From positions 78,255 through 142,254 of the forward strand of contig NZ_JANLJJ010000079.1 in the NCBI RefSeq assembly GCF_029255545.1: a DNA stretch of 64,000 nucleotides, written 5' to 3'. The notes beneath the pieces were generated by a model that was not told the origin of the DNA, did no database searches, and saw only the letters and a list, made by a program, of their open reading frames with translations. Positions 39,415 to 49,228 of this stretch are shown here, one piece after another. Position numbers and translations under genes: made by a program. Position 1 is the first letter of the stretch. Every line of letters starts with the position of its first letter. This DNA comes from Ferrovibrio sp. GTDB lineage: Bacteria; Pseudomonadota; Alphaproteobacteria; Ferrovibrionales; Ferrovibrionaceae.

Positions 39415-40698
39415 ATGCTCGCCACGTCCCTGATCCTGCTGCTCGTCCTGCTCGCCGCCGCTTTGCCGGTCGCCGGCGCCCTTGGCACGCTGGGCCTGCT
39501 GCTCGACAAGCTTTATTCCAAGATGCCGCTCAGCCTGGCGCTGGGCGAGGTGGCCTGGTCGTCCTCGAAGGACTTCCTGCTGGTCTCGATCCCGATGTTC
39601 ATCCTGCTGGGCGAGATCCTGCTGCGCGCCGGCGTGGCCGAGCGCATGTACGAAGCCATGGTGAAATGGCTGGCCTGGATTCCCGGTGGCCTGATGCATT
39701 CCAATATCGGCGCCTGCGCCATCTTCGCCGCCACCTCGGGCTCCAGCGTGGCCACCGCCGCCACCGTCGGCACCGTGGCTTTGCCGCTGGTGAAAAAGCA
39801 CGGCTATAACGAACGGCTGTTCCTCGGCACCCTGGCGGCCGGTGGCACGCTGGGCATCCTGATCCCGCCGTCGATCAACATCATCATCTACGCGGTGCTG
39901 ACCGACACCTCGATCCCCAAGCTCTATTTGGCCGGCATCATTCCGGGCCTCGGGCTGGCCGTGCTGTTCATGGTCATGGTCGCCGTGTTCTGCGTCGTGA
40001 AACCCGGCTGGGGCGGCCGGACGGTCAGCGTCGGCTGGGGCGAGCGTTTCGCCAGCCTGGTCGACCTGCTGCCGCCGCTCGGCATCTTCCTGGTCGTGGT
40101 CGGCTCGATCTATGCCGGCCTCGCCACCCCCACCGAGGCGGCCTCGCTCGGCGTGGTAGCGGCGCTTGGACTGGCGGCGGCCTACAAGCGGCTGTCCATC
40201 GCCATGCTGAAGGAGGTGATGGAAAACACCATGCGCACCACCGCCATGGTGATGCTGATCATCGTGGCCGCCTATTTCCTCAATTTCATCATCTCGGCCA
40301 TCGGGCTGACCACGATGCTGACCGACTACATCGCCGGCCTCGGCCTGTCGAAATTCGAGATGCTGGTTGCCATCGTGGTGTTCTACCTGATCCTGGGCTG
40401 CTTCATGGAAACGCTGTCCATGATGATCACCACCATTCCCATCGTGGCGCCGGTGATGTTCGGCCTGGGTTTCGATCCGATCTGGTTCGGGATCGTCATC
40501 ATCATCCTGATCGAGATGGCGCTGATCACGCCGCCGGTCGGCCTCAACCTTTTCGTCGTGCAGTCGCTGCGTAGCAACGGCACGCTGAATGACGTGATCG
40601 CCGGCTCGCTGCCCTTCGTGCTGATGATGATCGCCCTGATCGTGCTGCTGGCGATTTTCCCGGGCATCGCGCTGTGGCTGCCCACCACCTTCGGCTGA
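39415..40698 (+). CDS. TRAP transporter large permease, DctM type
   Basis: FLLVSIPMFILLGEILLRAGVAERMYEAMVKWLAWIPGGLMHSNIGACAIFAATSGSSVATAATVGTVALPLVKKHGYNERLFLGTLAAGGTLGILIPPSINIIIY. Confidence 0.95.
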   Translation: MLATSLILLLVLLAAALPVAGALGTLGLLLDKLYSKMPLSLALGEVAWSSSKDFLLVSIPMFILLGEILLRAGVAERMYEAMVKWLAWIPGGLMHSNIGACAIFAATSGSSVATAATVGTVALPLVKKHGYNERLFLGTLAAGGTLGILIPPSINIIIYAVLTDTSIPKLYLAGIIPGLGLAVLFMVMVAVFCVVKPGWGGRTVSVGWGERFASLVDLLPPLGIFLVVVGSIYAGLATPTEAASLGVVAALGLAAAYKRLSIAMLKEVMENTMRTTAMVMLIIVAAYFLNFIISAIGLTTMLTDYIAGLGLSKFEMLVAIVVFYLILGCFMETLSMMITTIPIVAPVMFGLGFDPIWFGIVIIILIEMALITPPVGLNLFVVQSLRSNGTLNDVIAGSLPFVLMMIALIVLLAIFPGIALWLPTTFG

Positions 40699-40714
40699 TT
40701 GTGAGGATTCGAGC

Positions 40715-41395
40715 GTGCTGACTTTCGACCGTCTCTGGCAGGATCGCCGCGACCACGTCGCCGTGCAGATCGACACCCTGATCGTCGCCGGCTGGGCCGG
40801 CCGCGACCAGCATGCCATCGAGCATCATATCGAGGAACTGGCCGCCATCGGCGTGCCGAGGCCATCTTCCGTGCCGCTGTTCTACCGCATTGGCACCGGC
40901 CAGCTCAGCCAGACCGATCATCTGCAGGTGCTTGGTCCCGACACCTCGGGCGAGGTCGAGCCGGTGGTGGTGTCTCTGGCTGACGGACTCTGGGTCACCG
41001 TCGGCTCCGACCATACCGACCGCAAGGCCGAGGCGGCCGGCGTGGCCTTGTCCAAGCAGCTCTGCTCCAAGGTGGTGGCAAAGGCATTGTGGCGCTACGA
41101 CGAGGTGGCGCCGCACTGGGATGCCCTGATCCTGCGTGCCTGGGCCACCATCGACGGCCAGCGCGTGCTGTACCAGGAAGGCGCCGTCTCCGGCCTGCGC
41201 AGCCCGGACGACCTGATGCAGCGCTATTCCAACAGCGCCACCCTGCCGCCCGGTTCGCTGATGTTCGGCGGCACGCTGGGCGCCATCGGCGGCATCCGGC
41301 CGGCGGCGCGCTTCGAGATGGAGCTGGAAGACCCGGTGCTCAGGCGCAAAATCGGTCATGCCTACGATATCGAGGCACTTCCGGTTGTCGCCTGA
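40715..41395 (+). CDS. DUF2848 family protein
   Basis: Full-length similarity by eye: IEELAAIGVPRPSSVPLFYRIGTGQLSQTDHLQVLGPDTSGEVEPVVVSLADGLWVTVGSDHTDRKAEA. Confidence 0.85.
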   Translation: MLTFDRLWQDRRDHVAVQIDTLIVAGWAGRDQHAIEHHIEELAAIGVPRPSSVPLFYRIGTGQLSQTDHLQVLGPDTSGEVEPVVVSLADGLWVTVGSDHTDRKAEAAGVALSKQLCSKVVAKALWRYDEVAPHWDALILRAWATIDGQRVLYQEGAVSGLRSPDDLMQRYSNSATLPPGSLMFGGTLGAIGGIRPAARFEMELEDPVLRRKIGHAYDIEALPVVA

Positions 41396-41419
41396 GGCGC
41401 GAAGCCGTATGACAGCGGC

Positions 41420-42148
41420 ATGAGCAATTATCCGCAGATTCGCTCTTTCGGCGATACCGGTTTCAGCGTCGAATTCGGCGAGGGCATCGACCGCGCGGTG
41501 AATGCGCAGGTGATGGCCCTGCATGCCGCGCTTGGCGAAGCGAAACTGCCCGGCGTGGTCGAGACCATCCCGTCCTTCCGTGCCCTGCTGGTGCAATACG
41601 ATCCGCTCAACGCATCGCGGGCCGAATTGGAATCGCAGGTGCGCGCCATGCTGGCCGGGCTGAAGGCGTCGCTGCGCACCGGGCGGCTCTGGCGTTTGCC
41701 GGTCTGCTACGCGCCCGATCTCGCGCCCGACCTGGCTGACGTAGCCGAACGCTGCAAGCTCAGCCCCGACGCCGTGATCGCCACGCATACCGCCGGGCGC
41801 TATTTCGTCTACATGCTCGGTTTCATGCCGGGGCTGGCCTATATGGGCGGGCTGGACGCGTCGCTGCATCTGCCGCGCCGCAAGGAGCCGCGCCTGAAGG
41901 TGCCGCAGGGCTCGGTCGCCATCGCGGAATCGATGACCACGATCTATCCCTGGGAAAGCCCGGGCGGCTGGCACCTGATCGGCCGCACGCCGCTCAGGCT
42001 CTTTGATGCCGGCCGGTCCGAGCCGATCCTGCTGGCGGCCGGCGACGAGGTCACTTACGCCGCGATCTCGGCCGACGATTATGCCGCGATGCTCAACCGG
42101 GTGGAGCAGGGCACATTCGATTACGCGGCACTGCAGGTGAAACCGTGA
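41420..42148 (+). CDS. pxpB: 5-oxoprolinase subunit PxpB (KipI / allophanate hydrolase subunit 1-like)
   Basis: RSFGDTGFSVEFGEGIDRAVNAQVMAL; HTAGRYFVYMLGFMPGLAYMGGLDASLHLPRRKEPRLKVPQGSVAIAESMTTIYPWESPGGWHLIGRTPLRLFD. Confidence 0.95.
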   Translation: MSNYPQIRSFGDTGFSVEFGEGIDRAVNAQVMALHAALGEAKLPGVVETIPSFRALLVQYDPLNASRAELESQVRAMLAGLKASLRTGRLWRLPVCYAPDLAPDLADVAERCKLSPDAVIATHTAGRYFVYMLGFMPGLAYMGGLDASLHLPRRKEPRLKVPQGSVAIAESMTTIYPWESPGGWHLIGRTPLRLFDAGRSEPILLAAGDEVTYAAISADDYAAMLNRVEQGTFDYAALQVKP

Positions 42149-43200
42149 CTGCCGCCGGCTTTCTCGACATCGTCACGCCCGGCCTGATGACCAGCGTGCA
42201 GGATCTCGGCCGCTTCGGCGCCCAGGCGCTCGGCATGCCGGTGGCCGGCGCCACCGATCCCATCGCCCTGCGGCTGCTGAACCGCCTCGTTGGCAATCCG
42301 GAAAACACGGCGGCACTGGAAATCGGTTATCTCGGCCCGGGCTTCACCGTGGCGGCCGATAGCGTGCGCGTCGCCTTCGGCGGCGTCGCGAAACTCACAT
42401 TGCAGCCAGCTGACGGATCGGATGCCCGCGGCCTCAAGCCCTGGCGCTCGGTTCTGCTCAAACGCGGCGACCGCCTGACCATCGGCGCCATCGAGGATGC
42501 CAGCGTCGCCTGTCTGGCGGTGCAGGGCGGTTTTGCCATTCCGCTGTTCATGGGCAGCCATTCCACCTACATGCGCTCCGGCCTTGGCGGCTTCGAGGGT
42601 CGCGCCTTGAGAGCCGGCGACCGCCTGCCGCTGAAGCTGAACGCCGCGCCCGAAGGCGAGGAGCGCGAACTGGCCGACAGTATCGACTACGGCAGCGGGC
42701 CGATCCGCGTCGTACTGGGGCCGCAGGACGACCGTTTCACGCCAAAGGGCATCGAGACCTTCCTTTCGGCCACCTATACCGTGACCAAGGAGGCCGACCG
42801 CATGGGCCTGCGGCTGGATGGCGAGGTGGTGGAGCATACGCGCGGCGCCGATATCGCCTCCGAAGGCCTGGTCACCGGCTCGATCCAGATTCCCGGCAAC
42901 GGCAAGCCGATCATCCTGATGGCCGACCGCCAGACCACCGGCGGCTATACCAAGATCGCCACCGTGATCTCGGCCGATCTGCCGCGCGTCGGCCGCATGA
43001 AGCCCGGCGACATGCTGAGCTTCCGGGCGATTTCCGTGGCCGAGGCCGAGGCGATCCGCCGCGAACAGGAAAAACAAGTGCGCCGCCTGATCGAGGGTGT
43101 CCGCACGGCTCTGCCGGATGTCTGGCTCGATCACAATGCCCTATATACTGTGAACCTGATCAGCGGCGCGGTGGATGCGCCCAGCGGGCATTGGAAATAA
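42145..43200 (+). CDS. pxpC: 5-oxoprolinase subunit PxpC (KipA / biotin-dependent carboxyltransferase-like)
   Basis: FLDIVTPGLMTSVQDLGRFGAQALGMPVAGATDPIALRLLNRLVGNPENTAALEIGYLGP; VTGSIQIPGNGKPIILMADRQTTGGYTKIATVISADLPRVGRMKPGD. Confidence 0.95.
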   Translation: MTAAGFLDIVTPGLMTSVQDLGRFGAQALGMPVAGATDPIALRLLNRLVGNPENTAALEIGYLGPGFTVAADSVRVAFGGVAKLTLQPADGSDARGLKPWRSVLLKRGDRLTIGAIEDASVACLAVQGGFAIPLFMGSHSTYMRSGLGGFEGRALRAGDRLPLKLNAAPEGEERELADSIDYGSGPIRVVLGPQDDRFTPKGIETFLSATYTVTKEADRMGLRLDGEVVEHTRGADIASEGLVTGSIQIPGNGKPIILMADRQTTGGYTKIATVISADLPRVGRMKPGDMLSFRAISVAEAEAIRREQEKQVRRLIEGVRTALPDVWLDHNALYTVNLISGAVDAPSGHWK

Positions 43201-43218
43201 AGCGGGCGCTGGAAATAA
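43183..43218. repeat. 18-bp tandem duplication spanning the pxpC stop codon
   Basis: AGCGGGCATTGGAAATAA AGCGGGCGCTGGAAATAA, two mismatches; both copies carry an in-frame TAA. Confidence 0.9.
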
Positions 43219-43234
43219 TACGCGGAGACCGGCC

Positions 43235-44008
43235 ATGACCCTGAAGGTGAACCTGAACAGCGATCTGGGCGAAAGCTTCGGCGCCTGGAATATGGGCGAC
43301 GACGCGGCGATGCTCTCCGTCGTCACCTCGGCCAATGTCGCCTGCGGCTTCCATGCCGGCGACTGGAGCGTGATGCAGGCAACGGTGGCCGAGGCGGTGA
43401 AAAACGGCGTTTCCATCGGCGCGCATCCCTCCTATCCCGACCTGCAGGGTTTCGGCCGCCGGCCGATGACCATGAACAACAAAGAGGTCGAAGCCCTGAT
43501 GGCCTACCAGGTCGGCGCGCTGATGGGCGTGGCCGCCACCAAAGGCGGCAGGGTCACCCATGTGAAGCCGCATGGCGCGATCAACAACAAGGCCGCCACC
43601 GACATGGATCTCGCCATGGCGCTGGCGCGCGGCATTGCCGGCGTGTCGAAAGACCTGATCTTCCTCGCGCCGGCCGGTTCGGCCATGGTGCAGGCGGCGC
43701 GCAAGATGAATCTGCCGGTGGCGCAGGAGGTCTTCGCTGACCGCAATTACGACGATGACGGCAATCTGGTGCCGCGTGGCCAGCCCAAGGCCATGGTGCA
43801 TGACAACGATGAGGCGCTGGCGAACGTGCTGCGCATGGTGCAGGAACGCGCCATCGTCTCGCTGTCGGGCAAGCGCATCCCCTGCAATGTCGACTCGATC
43901 TGTGTGCATGGCGACAGCGCCGGCGCCGTCGCGATGGCGCGCCATATCCGCGCCGGGCTGGAGCAGGCCGGGGTGAAGATCGTCACTTTGCCCGAGATGC
44001 TGGGCTGA
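43235..44008 (+). CDS. pxpA: 5-oxoprolinase subunit PxpA (LamB/YcsF family)
   Basis: MTLKVNLNSDLGESFGAWNMGDDAAMLSVVTSANVACGFHAGDWSVMQATVAEAVKNGVSIGAHPSYPDLQGFGRRPM. Confidence 0.96.
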   Translation: MTLKVNLNSDLGESFGAWNMGDDAAMLSVVTSANVACGFHAGDWSVMQATVAEAVKNGVSIGAHPSYPDLQGFGRRPMTMNNKEVEALMAYQVGALMGVAATKGGRVTHVKPHGAINNKAATDMDLAMALARGIAGVSKDLIFLAPAGSAMVQAARKMNLPVAQEVFADRNYDDDGNLVPRGQPKAMVHDNDEALANVLRMVQERAIVSLSGKRIPCNVDSICVHGDSAGAVAMARHIRAGLEQAGVKIVTLPEMLG

Positions 44009-44045
44009 TCCGCGCTTCCCGCACGGCTATCCCTTGCCAATCCCG

Positions 44046-44080
44046 GGGCCCTTATCGATGATGAGGGCCCTTTTCTTTTT
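44046..44080 (+). terminator. Rho-independent terminator after pxpA
   Basis: GGGCCCTTATCGATGATGAGGGCCC hairpin followed by TTTTCTTTTT. Confidence 0.85.
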
Positions 44081-44092
44081 GCCCGGTCCGTC

Positions 44093-44650
44093 ATGTTCCA
44101 GATCGCTCCGCCCATCCTGCCCGGCTGCCTGCTGCTGCGCGCGTCCACCCTGATGCGCGGCGAGGGCTGGTCCAGCCCGGTCTACAGCGAGCGCCAGATG
44201 GGCGAGATCGGCATCCATGATCGTTTCATCGACGATTGCATCCATTACGCCGACAAGGCCGGCACGGTGCGCGGCCTGCGCTACCAGCTGGCGCCGGCCA
44301 GCCAGGCCCTGCTGCTGCGCGTGCTGCGCGGCCGCATCTATTTCGCCGCGGTCGATGTGCGCCGCTCGTCGGAGACCTTCGGCAAGAGCTTCGAGGGCGC
44401 GATCTCCTATATGGGCGCCGAACAGCTTTATGCGATGCCCGGTTTCGCTGTTGGCTGGTGCAGCCTGGAGCCCGCCGTCGAGGTGCTGGTCAAGGCCAGC
44501 GCGGCGCCGGATGCCGATCTGGAGCGCGGCATCAACTGGCGTGACCCGGCGCTGGCGATCCAGTGGCCGGTGCGGCCGGCCGAGGCCATCCTGACGCCGC
44601 AGGATATCGATCAGCCGATGCTGGCCGATCAGCCCGATCTGCTGGACTGA
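44093..44650 (+). CDS. RmlC-like (dTDP-4-dehydrorhamnose 3,5-epimerase family) protein with altered active site
   Basis: TVRGLRYQLAP, LRVLRGRIYFAAVDVRRSSETFGKSFEGAISYMGAEQLYAMPGFAVGW, INWRDPALAIQWPV: RmlC fold pattern aligned by eye to the 11396..11932 product. Confidence 0.8.
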   Translation: MFQIAPPILPGCLLLRASTLMRGEGWSSPVYSERQMGEIGIHDRFIDDCIHYADKAGTVRGLRYQLAPASQALLLRVLRGRIYFAAVDVRRSSETFGKSFEGAISYMGAEQLYAMPGFAVGWCSLEPAVEVLVKASAAPDADLERGINWRDPALAIQWPVRPAEAILTPQDIDQPMLADQPDLLD

Positions 44651-44651
44651 G

Positions 44652-45551
<900 letters not shown>

Positions 45552-45787
45552 TCCCGGGTCTGATCCCAGGGTAATCCTTGGGCGATTTCTGCACGTATTT
45601 TAATCTTTGCCTATTTTTAGACCGCATAAGCCTAAAAAACAGGCTTAAGCGCGCCGAAGTAGTTCACCAGCCATCTGTAGAATCACAGCGGTAGCAATCC
45701 GCCCGTGTAACGGCGGCTGTCATATTGCGGCGCGGAATCAGCGCATTACCCGAGGTATCAGGTCATGCCCTCACGGCATTCCCGCCT

Positions 45788-45803
45788 TGGCACGCTCCTT
45801 GCC
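45788..45803 (+). promoter_or_regulatory. candidate sigma-54 promoter of urtA
   Basis: TGGCACG-CTCC-TTGCC, match to the -24/-12 consensus TGGCACG-N4-TTGCW; about 60 bp upstream of the urtA ATG. Confidence 0.8.
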
Positions 45804-45864
45804 ATTCCAACCCTGTCCGGCTGAGCCCATGGGGGGGCCAGGCCCAACGCAGGAGAGGAAGAGA

Positions 45865-47157
45865 ATGAGCAAGTTCATGCGGACCATGGCCGCAGCAGGC
45901 GCGATGCTTGGGGCGGCCGCCCTTGGCGCTCACGGCGCCCAGGCCCAGGACACGATCAAGGTCGGTGTCCTCCATTCGCTGTCTGGCACCATGGCCATTT
46001 CGGAGACGACCCTGAAGGACACCGTCCTGATGATGGTCGACGACATCAACAAGAAGGGTGGCCTGCTCGGCAAGAAGGTCGAGGCCGTGGTGGTCGATCC
46101 GGCCTCCAACTGGCCGCTGTTCGCCGAGAAGGCGCGCGAGCTGATTTCCAAGGAAAAGGTCTCGGTGGTGTTCGGCTGCTGGACCTCGGTCTCGCGCAAG
46201 TCGGTGCTGCCGGTCTTCGAGGAGCTGAACAGCATGCTGTTCTACCCCGTCCAGTATGAGGGCGAGGAAAGCTCGAAGAACGTGTTCTACACCGGCGCCG
46301 CGCCGAACCAGCAGGCGATTCCGGCGGTCGAGTATCTGATGGGCAAGGATGGCGGCGAGGTGAAGCGCTGGGTGCTGGCCGGCACCGACTACGTCTATCC
46401 GCGCACCACCAACAAGATTCTGGAAGCCTTCCTGAAGTCGAAAGGCGTGAAGCCGGAAGACATCATGATCAACTACACGCCGTTTGGTCATTCCGACTGG
46501 CAGACCATCGTGGCGGATATCAAGAAGTTCGCCTCGGCCGGCAAGAAGACCGCGGTGGTCTCCACCATCAACGGCGATGCCAACGTGCCGTTCTACAAGG
46601 AACTGGCCAACGCGGGCATCAAGGCTTCCGACATTCCGGTCGTCGCCTTCTCGGTCGGCGAGGAAGAGCTGGCCGGCATCGACACCAAGAACCTGGTCGG
46701 CCACTTGGCGGCCTGGAACTATTTCCAGTCGGTGAAGAATCCGGTCAACGACGGCTTCATCAAGCAGTGGAAGACCTTCATCAAGAACGACAAGCGCGTC
46801 ACCAACGATCCCATGGAAGCCACCTATATCGGCTTCAAGATGTGGGCGCAGGCGGTGGCCCAGGCCGGCACCACCAATGTGGATGCGGTGCGGCAGGCCA
46901 TGTATGGCCAGAAGGTCAAGGCGCCGTCGGGCTTCACCGCGGTGATGAACACCAACCATCACCTCTCCAAGCCGGTCTATATCGGCGAGATCCGCCCGGA
47001 CGGCCAGTTCAACGTGGTGTGGAAGACCAAGGGCCCGGTGAAGGCCGATGCCTGGTCGAAATACATCCCGGAAAGCGCCAAGCTGACCGCCGACTGGACC
47101 TTCCCGTGGGTCTGCGGCAACTGCGAGAAGCCGAAATACGCGGCCCTCGCGAACTGA
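45865..47157 (+). CDS. urtA: urea ABC transporter substrate-binding protein
   Basis: DTIKVGVLHSLSGTMAISETTLKDTVLMMVDDINKKGGLLGKKVEAVVVDPASNWPLFAEKARELISKEKVSVVFGCWTSVSRKSVLPVFEELNSMLFYPVQYEGEE. Confidence 0.96.
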   Translation: MSKFMRTMAAAGAMLGAAALGAHGAQAQDTIKVGVLHSLSGTMAISETTLKDTVLMMVDDINKKGGLLGKKVEAVVVDPASNWPLFAEKARELISKEKVSVVFGCWTSVSRKSVLPVFEELNSMLFYPVQYEGEESSKNVFYTGAAPNQQAIPAVEYLMGKDGGEVKRWVLAGTDYVYPRTTNKILEAFLKSKGVKPEDIMINYTPFGHSDWQTIVADIKKFASAGKKTAVVSTINGDANVPFYKELANAGIKASDIPVVAFSVGEEELAGIDTKNLVGHLAAWNYFQSVKNPVNDGFIKQWKTFIKNDKRVTNDPMEATYIGFKMWAQAVAQAGTTNVDAVRQAMYGQKVKAPSGFTAVMNTNHHLSKPVYIGEIRPDGQFNVVWKTKGPVKADAWSKYIPESAKLTADWTFPWVCGNCEKPKYAALAN

Positions 47158-47174
47158 GCCCAGCGTAATGGCGA

Positions 47175-47214
47175 CCGGCCCCTTCCTCCGTCTTCCGGCG
47201 CGGGAAGGGGCCGG
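47175..47214 (+). terminator. strong hairpin between urtA and urtB (no T-tract)
   Basis: CCGGCCCCTTCC ... GGAAGGGGCCGG, 12-bp perfect stem, 16-nt loop. Confidence 0.5.
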
Positions 47215-47293
47215 CACCGCCCGCGCCGGACTCGATTCGGCCGACATCAACGCCAGAAGAATCATAAAAACCGTTTTAAACCGTCTGGTCCCG

Positions 47294-49228
47294 ATGAACC
47301 GTTTTTTGCCCCTTCTGATGGTCGCGCTGATGCTGGCGCTGCTGGCCATGATGCGCCCGGCGCATGCCCAGGACCTGGCCGCCGCCCTGGCCGGCCTGGC
47401 CGACAGCGACCCCAGGCCCGCCATCACCGCGCTGACCGCCAGCGACGACGAGAAGGCGAAAGCCGCGCTGGCGGCGCTGGCCCAGGGCAATCTCTATCTG
47501 CGGCTGGCCGACAATGCCGTGGTGATCGGCGAGAAGGACGGCGAGATGGTCGTCGTCACCAATGCCGCCACCGGCGACATCGAGGACATGGCCCGGCCCG
47601 ACGAGCTGCAGCCCATCACGCTGTCCGAGGATGCCCGCGCCCTGCTGGGCGATGCCGGCGCGGCGGCGCAAGGCGGCGGCCCGCTCGATTTCGCCGGCGC
47701 CGTGGCGGCGCTCAAGGCCGACAATTTCGCCGACAAGGCCAGGGCGATCGATGCCTTCACCGTGCTGGCCGATCCGCGCGCCATTCCCGTATTCCAGGCT
47801 TTGGCCGATGGCCGGCTGTTCGTGCGCAAAAGCGACGGCGCCGTCGTGATCGGCAATGCCAGTGGCAACGACGTGGCGCTCACCGACGCCGTCTCCCAGG
47901 AGAAGGCCGGCATTGTCGCGCCGGCCGCGCTCGATGTGATTTTCGTCAACAACAACCTGCGCAACGTGCTGCGCGAGGCGGTTGGCCGGCTTGGCCTGGC
48001 CAGCCCCGATCCGGCCCAGCGCCGCGCCGCGGCCAATGCCCTGCTCGATGCCGCCACGCCCGATACCGTGGCCCTGCTGCGCGAGGCTTTCGCCAAAGAG
48101 TCCAACGGCGCCGCCAAATCCGCCATGGCGCTCAGCCTCGCCGCCGTCGAGCTTGCCGATGCCGACAAGACCAGGCGCCTGCTGGCGATCCAGGTTCTGA
48201 GCGGCTCCTCCGACCTGCGCGTGCGCGCCCTGCTGCAGGCGCGCTTGAGCCAGGAAAGCGAACCGGACGTGAAGGCCGCGCTCGATGCCGCCTTCGACAG
48301 GCTGCAATTCAAGCTGCAGCTCTACGGCTATGCCGAGAACCTGGTGCAGGGCATCTCGCTCGGCTCGGTGCTGCTGCTGGCCGCCGTTGGCCTGGCCATC
48401 ACCTTCGGCGTCATGGGCATCATCAACATGGCGCATGGCGAGATGATCATGCTCGGCGCCTATTCGGCTTACGTGACACAGGAGGTATTCCGCGCCTTCC
48501 TGCCGCCCTCCTGGATCGGCGCCTATCTGATCGCCGCCTTGCCCGTCGCCTTCCTGGTCGCGGCCGCCATCGGCATCGCGCTGGAGCGCGGCGTGATCCG
48601 TTTCCTCTACGGCCGGCCGCTCGAGACCATGCTGGCCACCTGGGGCATCAGCCTGATCCTGCAGCAGACGGTGCGCGCCATTTTCGGCGCCCCCAACAAG
48701 GAAGTCGCCAATCCCGAATGGATGACCGGCGCGCTGGAGCTGGCCGGCGGCTTCGCCATCACCTGGAATCGCATCTACATCATCATCTTCTGCTTCGCCG
48801 TGCTGGGCCTGATCGTGCTGATCCTGCGCCGCACCAGTTTCGGCCTGCATATGCGCGCGGTGACGCAGAACCGCGCCATGGCCGACGTGATGGGCATTCC
48901 TACCGCCCGCGTCGACGCGCTCACCTTCGGGCTGGGCTCGGGCATCGCCGGCATGGCCGGCGTGGCGCTCAGCCAGATCGGCAATGTCTCGCCCAATCTC
49001 GGCACCATCTATATCGTCGATAGTTTCCTGGTCGTGGTGTTCGGCGGCGTCGGCAACCTGATGGGCACCCTGGTCGGCGCGCTTACGCTCGGCGTGGTCA
49101 ACAAGCTGCTCGAGCCGGTGGCCGGCGCGGTGCTGGGCAAGGTCGTGGTGCTGGTCTGCATCATCCTGTTCATCCAGAAACGCCCGCGCGGGCTGTTCGC
49201 CGCCAAGGGACGCTCCGCCGATGCTTGA
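47294..49228 (+). CDS. urtB: urea ABC transporter permease UrtB, with long N-terminal periplasmic extension
   Basis: C-terminal permease QGISLGSVLLLAAVGLAITFGVMGIINMAHGEMIMLGAYSAYVTQEVFR; N-terminal signal peptide and about 330-aa Ala-rich helical region. Confidence 0.94.
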   Translation: MNRFLPLLMVALMLALLAMMRPAHAQDLAAALAGLADSDPRPAITALTASDDEKAKAALAALAQGNLYLRLADNAVVIGEKDGEMVVVTNAATGDIEDMARPDELQPITLSEDARALLGDAGAAAQGGGPLDFAGAVAALKADNFADKARAIDAFTVLADPRAIPVFQALADGRLFVRKSDGAVVIGNASGNDVALTDAVSQEKAGIVAPAALDVIFVNNNLRNVLREAVGRLGLASPDPAQRRAAANALLDAATPDTVALLREAFAKESNGAAKSAMALSLAAVELADADKTRRLLAIQVLSGSSDLRVRALLQARLSQESEPDVKAALDAAFDRLQFKLQLYGYAENLVQGISLGSVLLLAAVGLAITFGVMGIINMAHGEMIMLGAYSAYVTQEVFRAFLPPSWIGAYLIAALPVAFLVAAAIGIALERGVIRFLYGRPLETMLATWGISLILQQTVRAIFGAPNKEVANPEWMTGALELAGGFAITWNRIYIIIFCFAVLGLIVLILRRTSFGLHMRAVTQNRAMADVMGIPTARVDALTFGLGSGIAGMAGVALSQIGNVSPNLGTIYIVDSFLVVVFGGVGNLMGTLVGALTLGVVNKLLEPVAGAVLGKVVVLVCIILFIQKRPRGLFAAKGRSADA

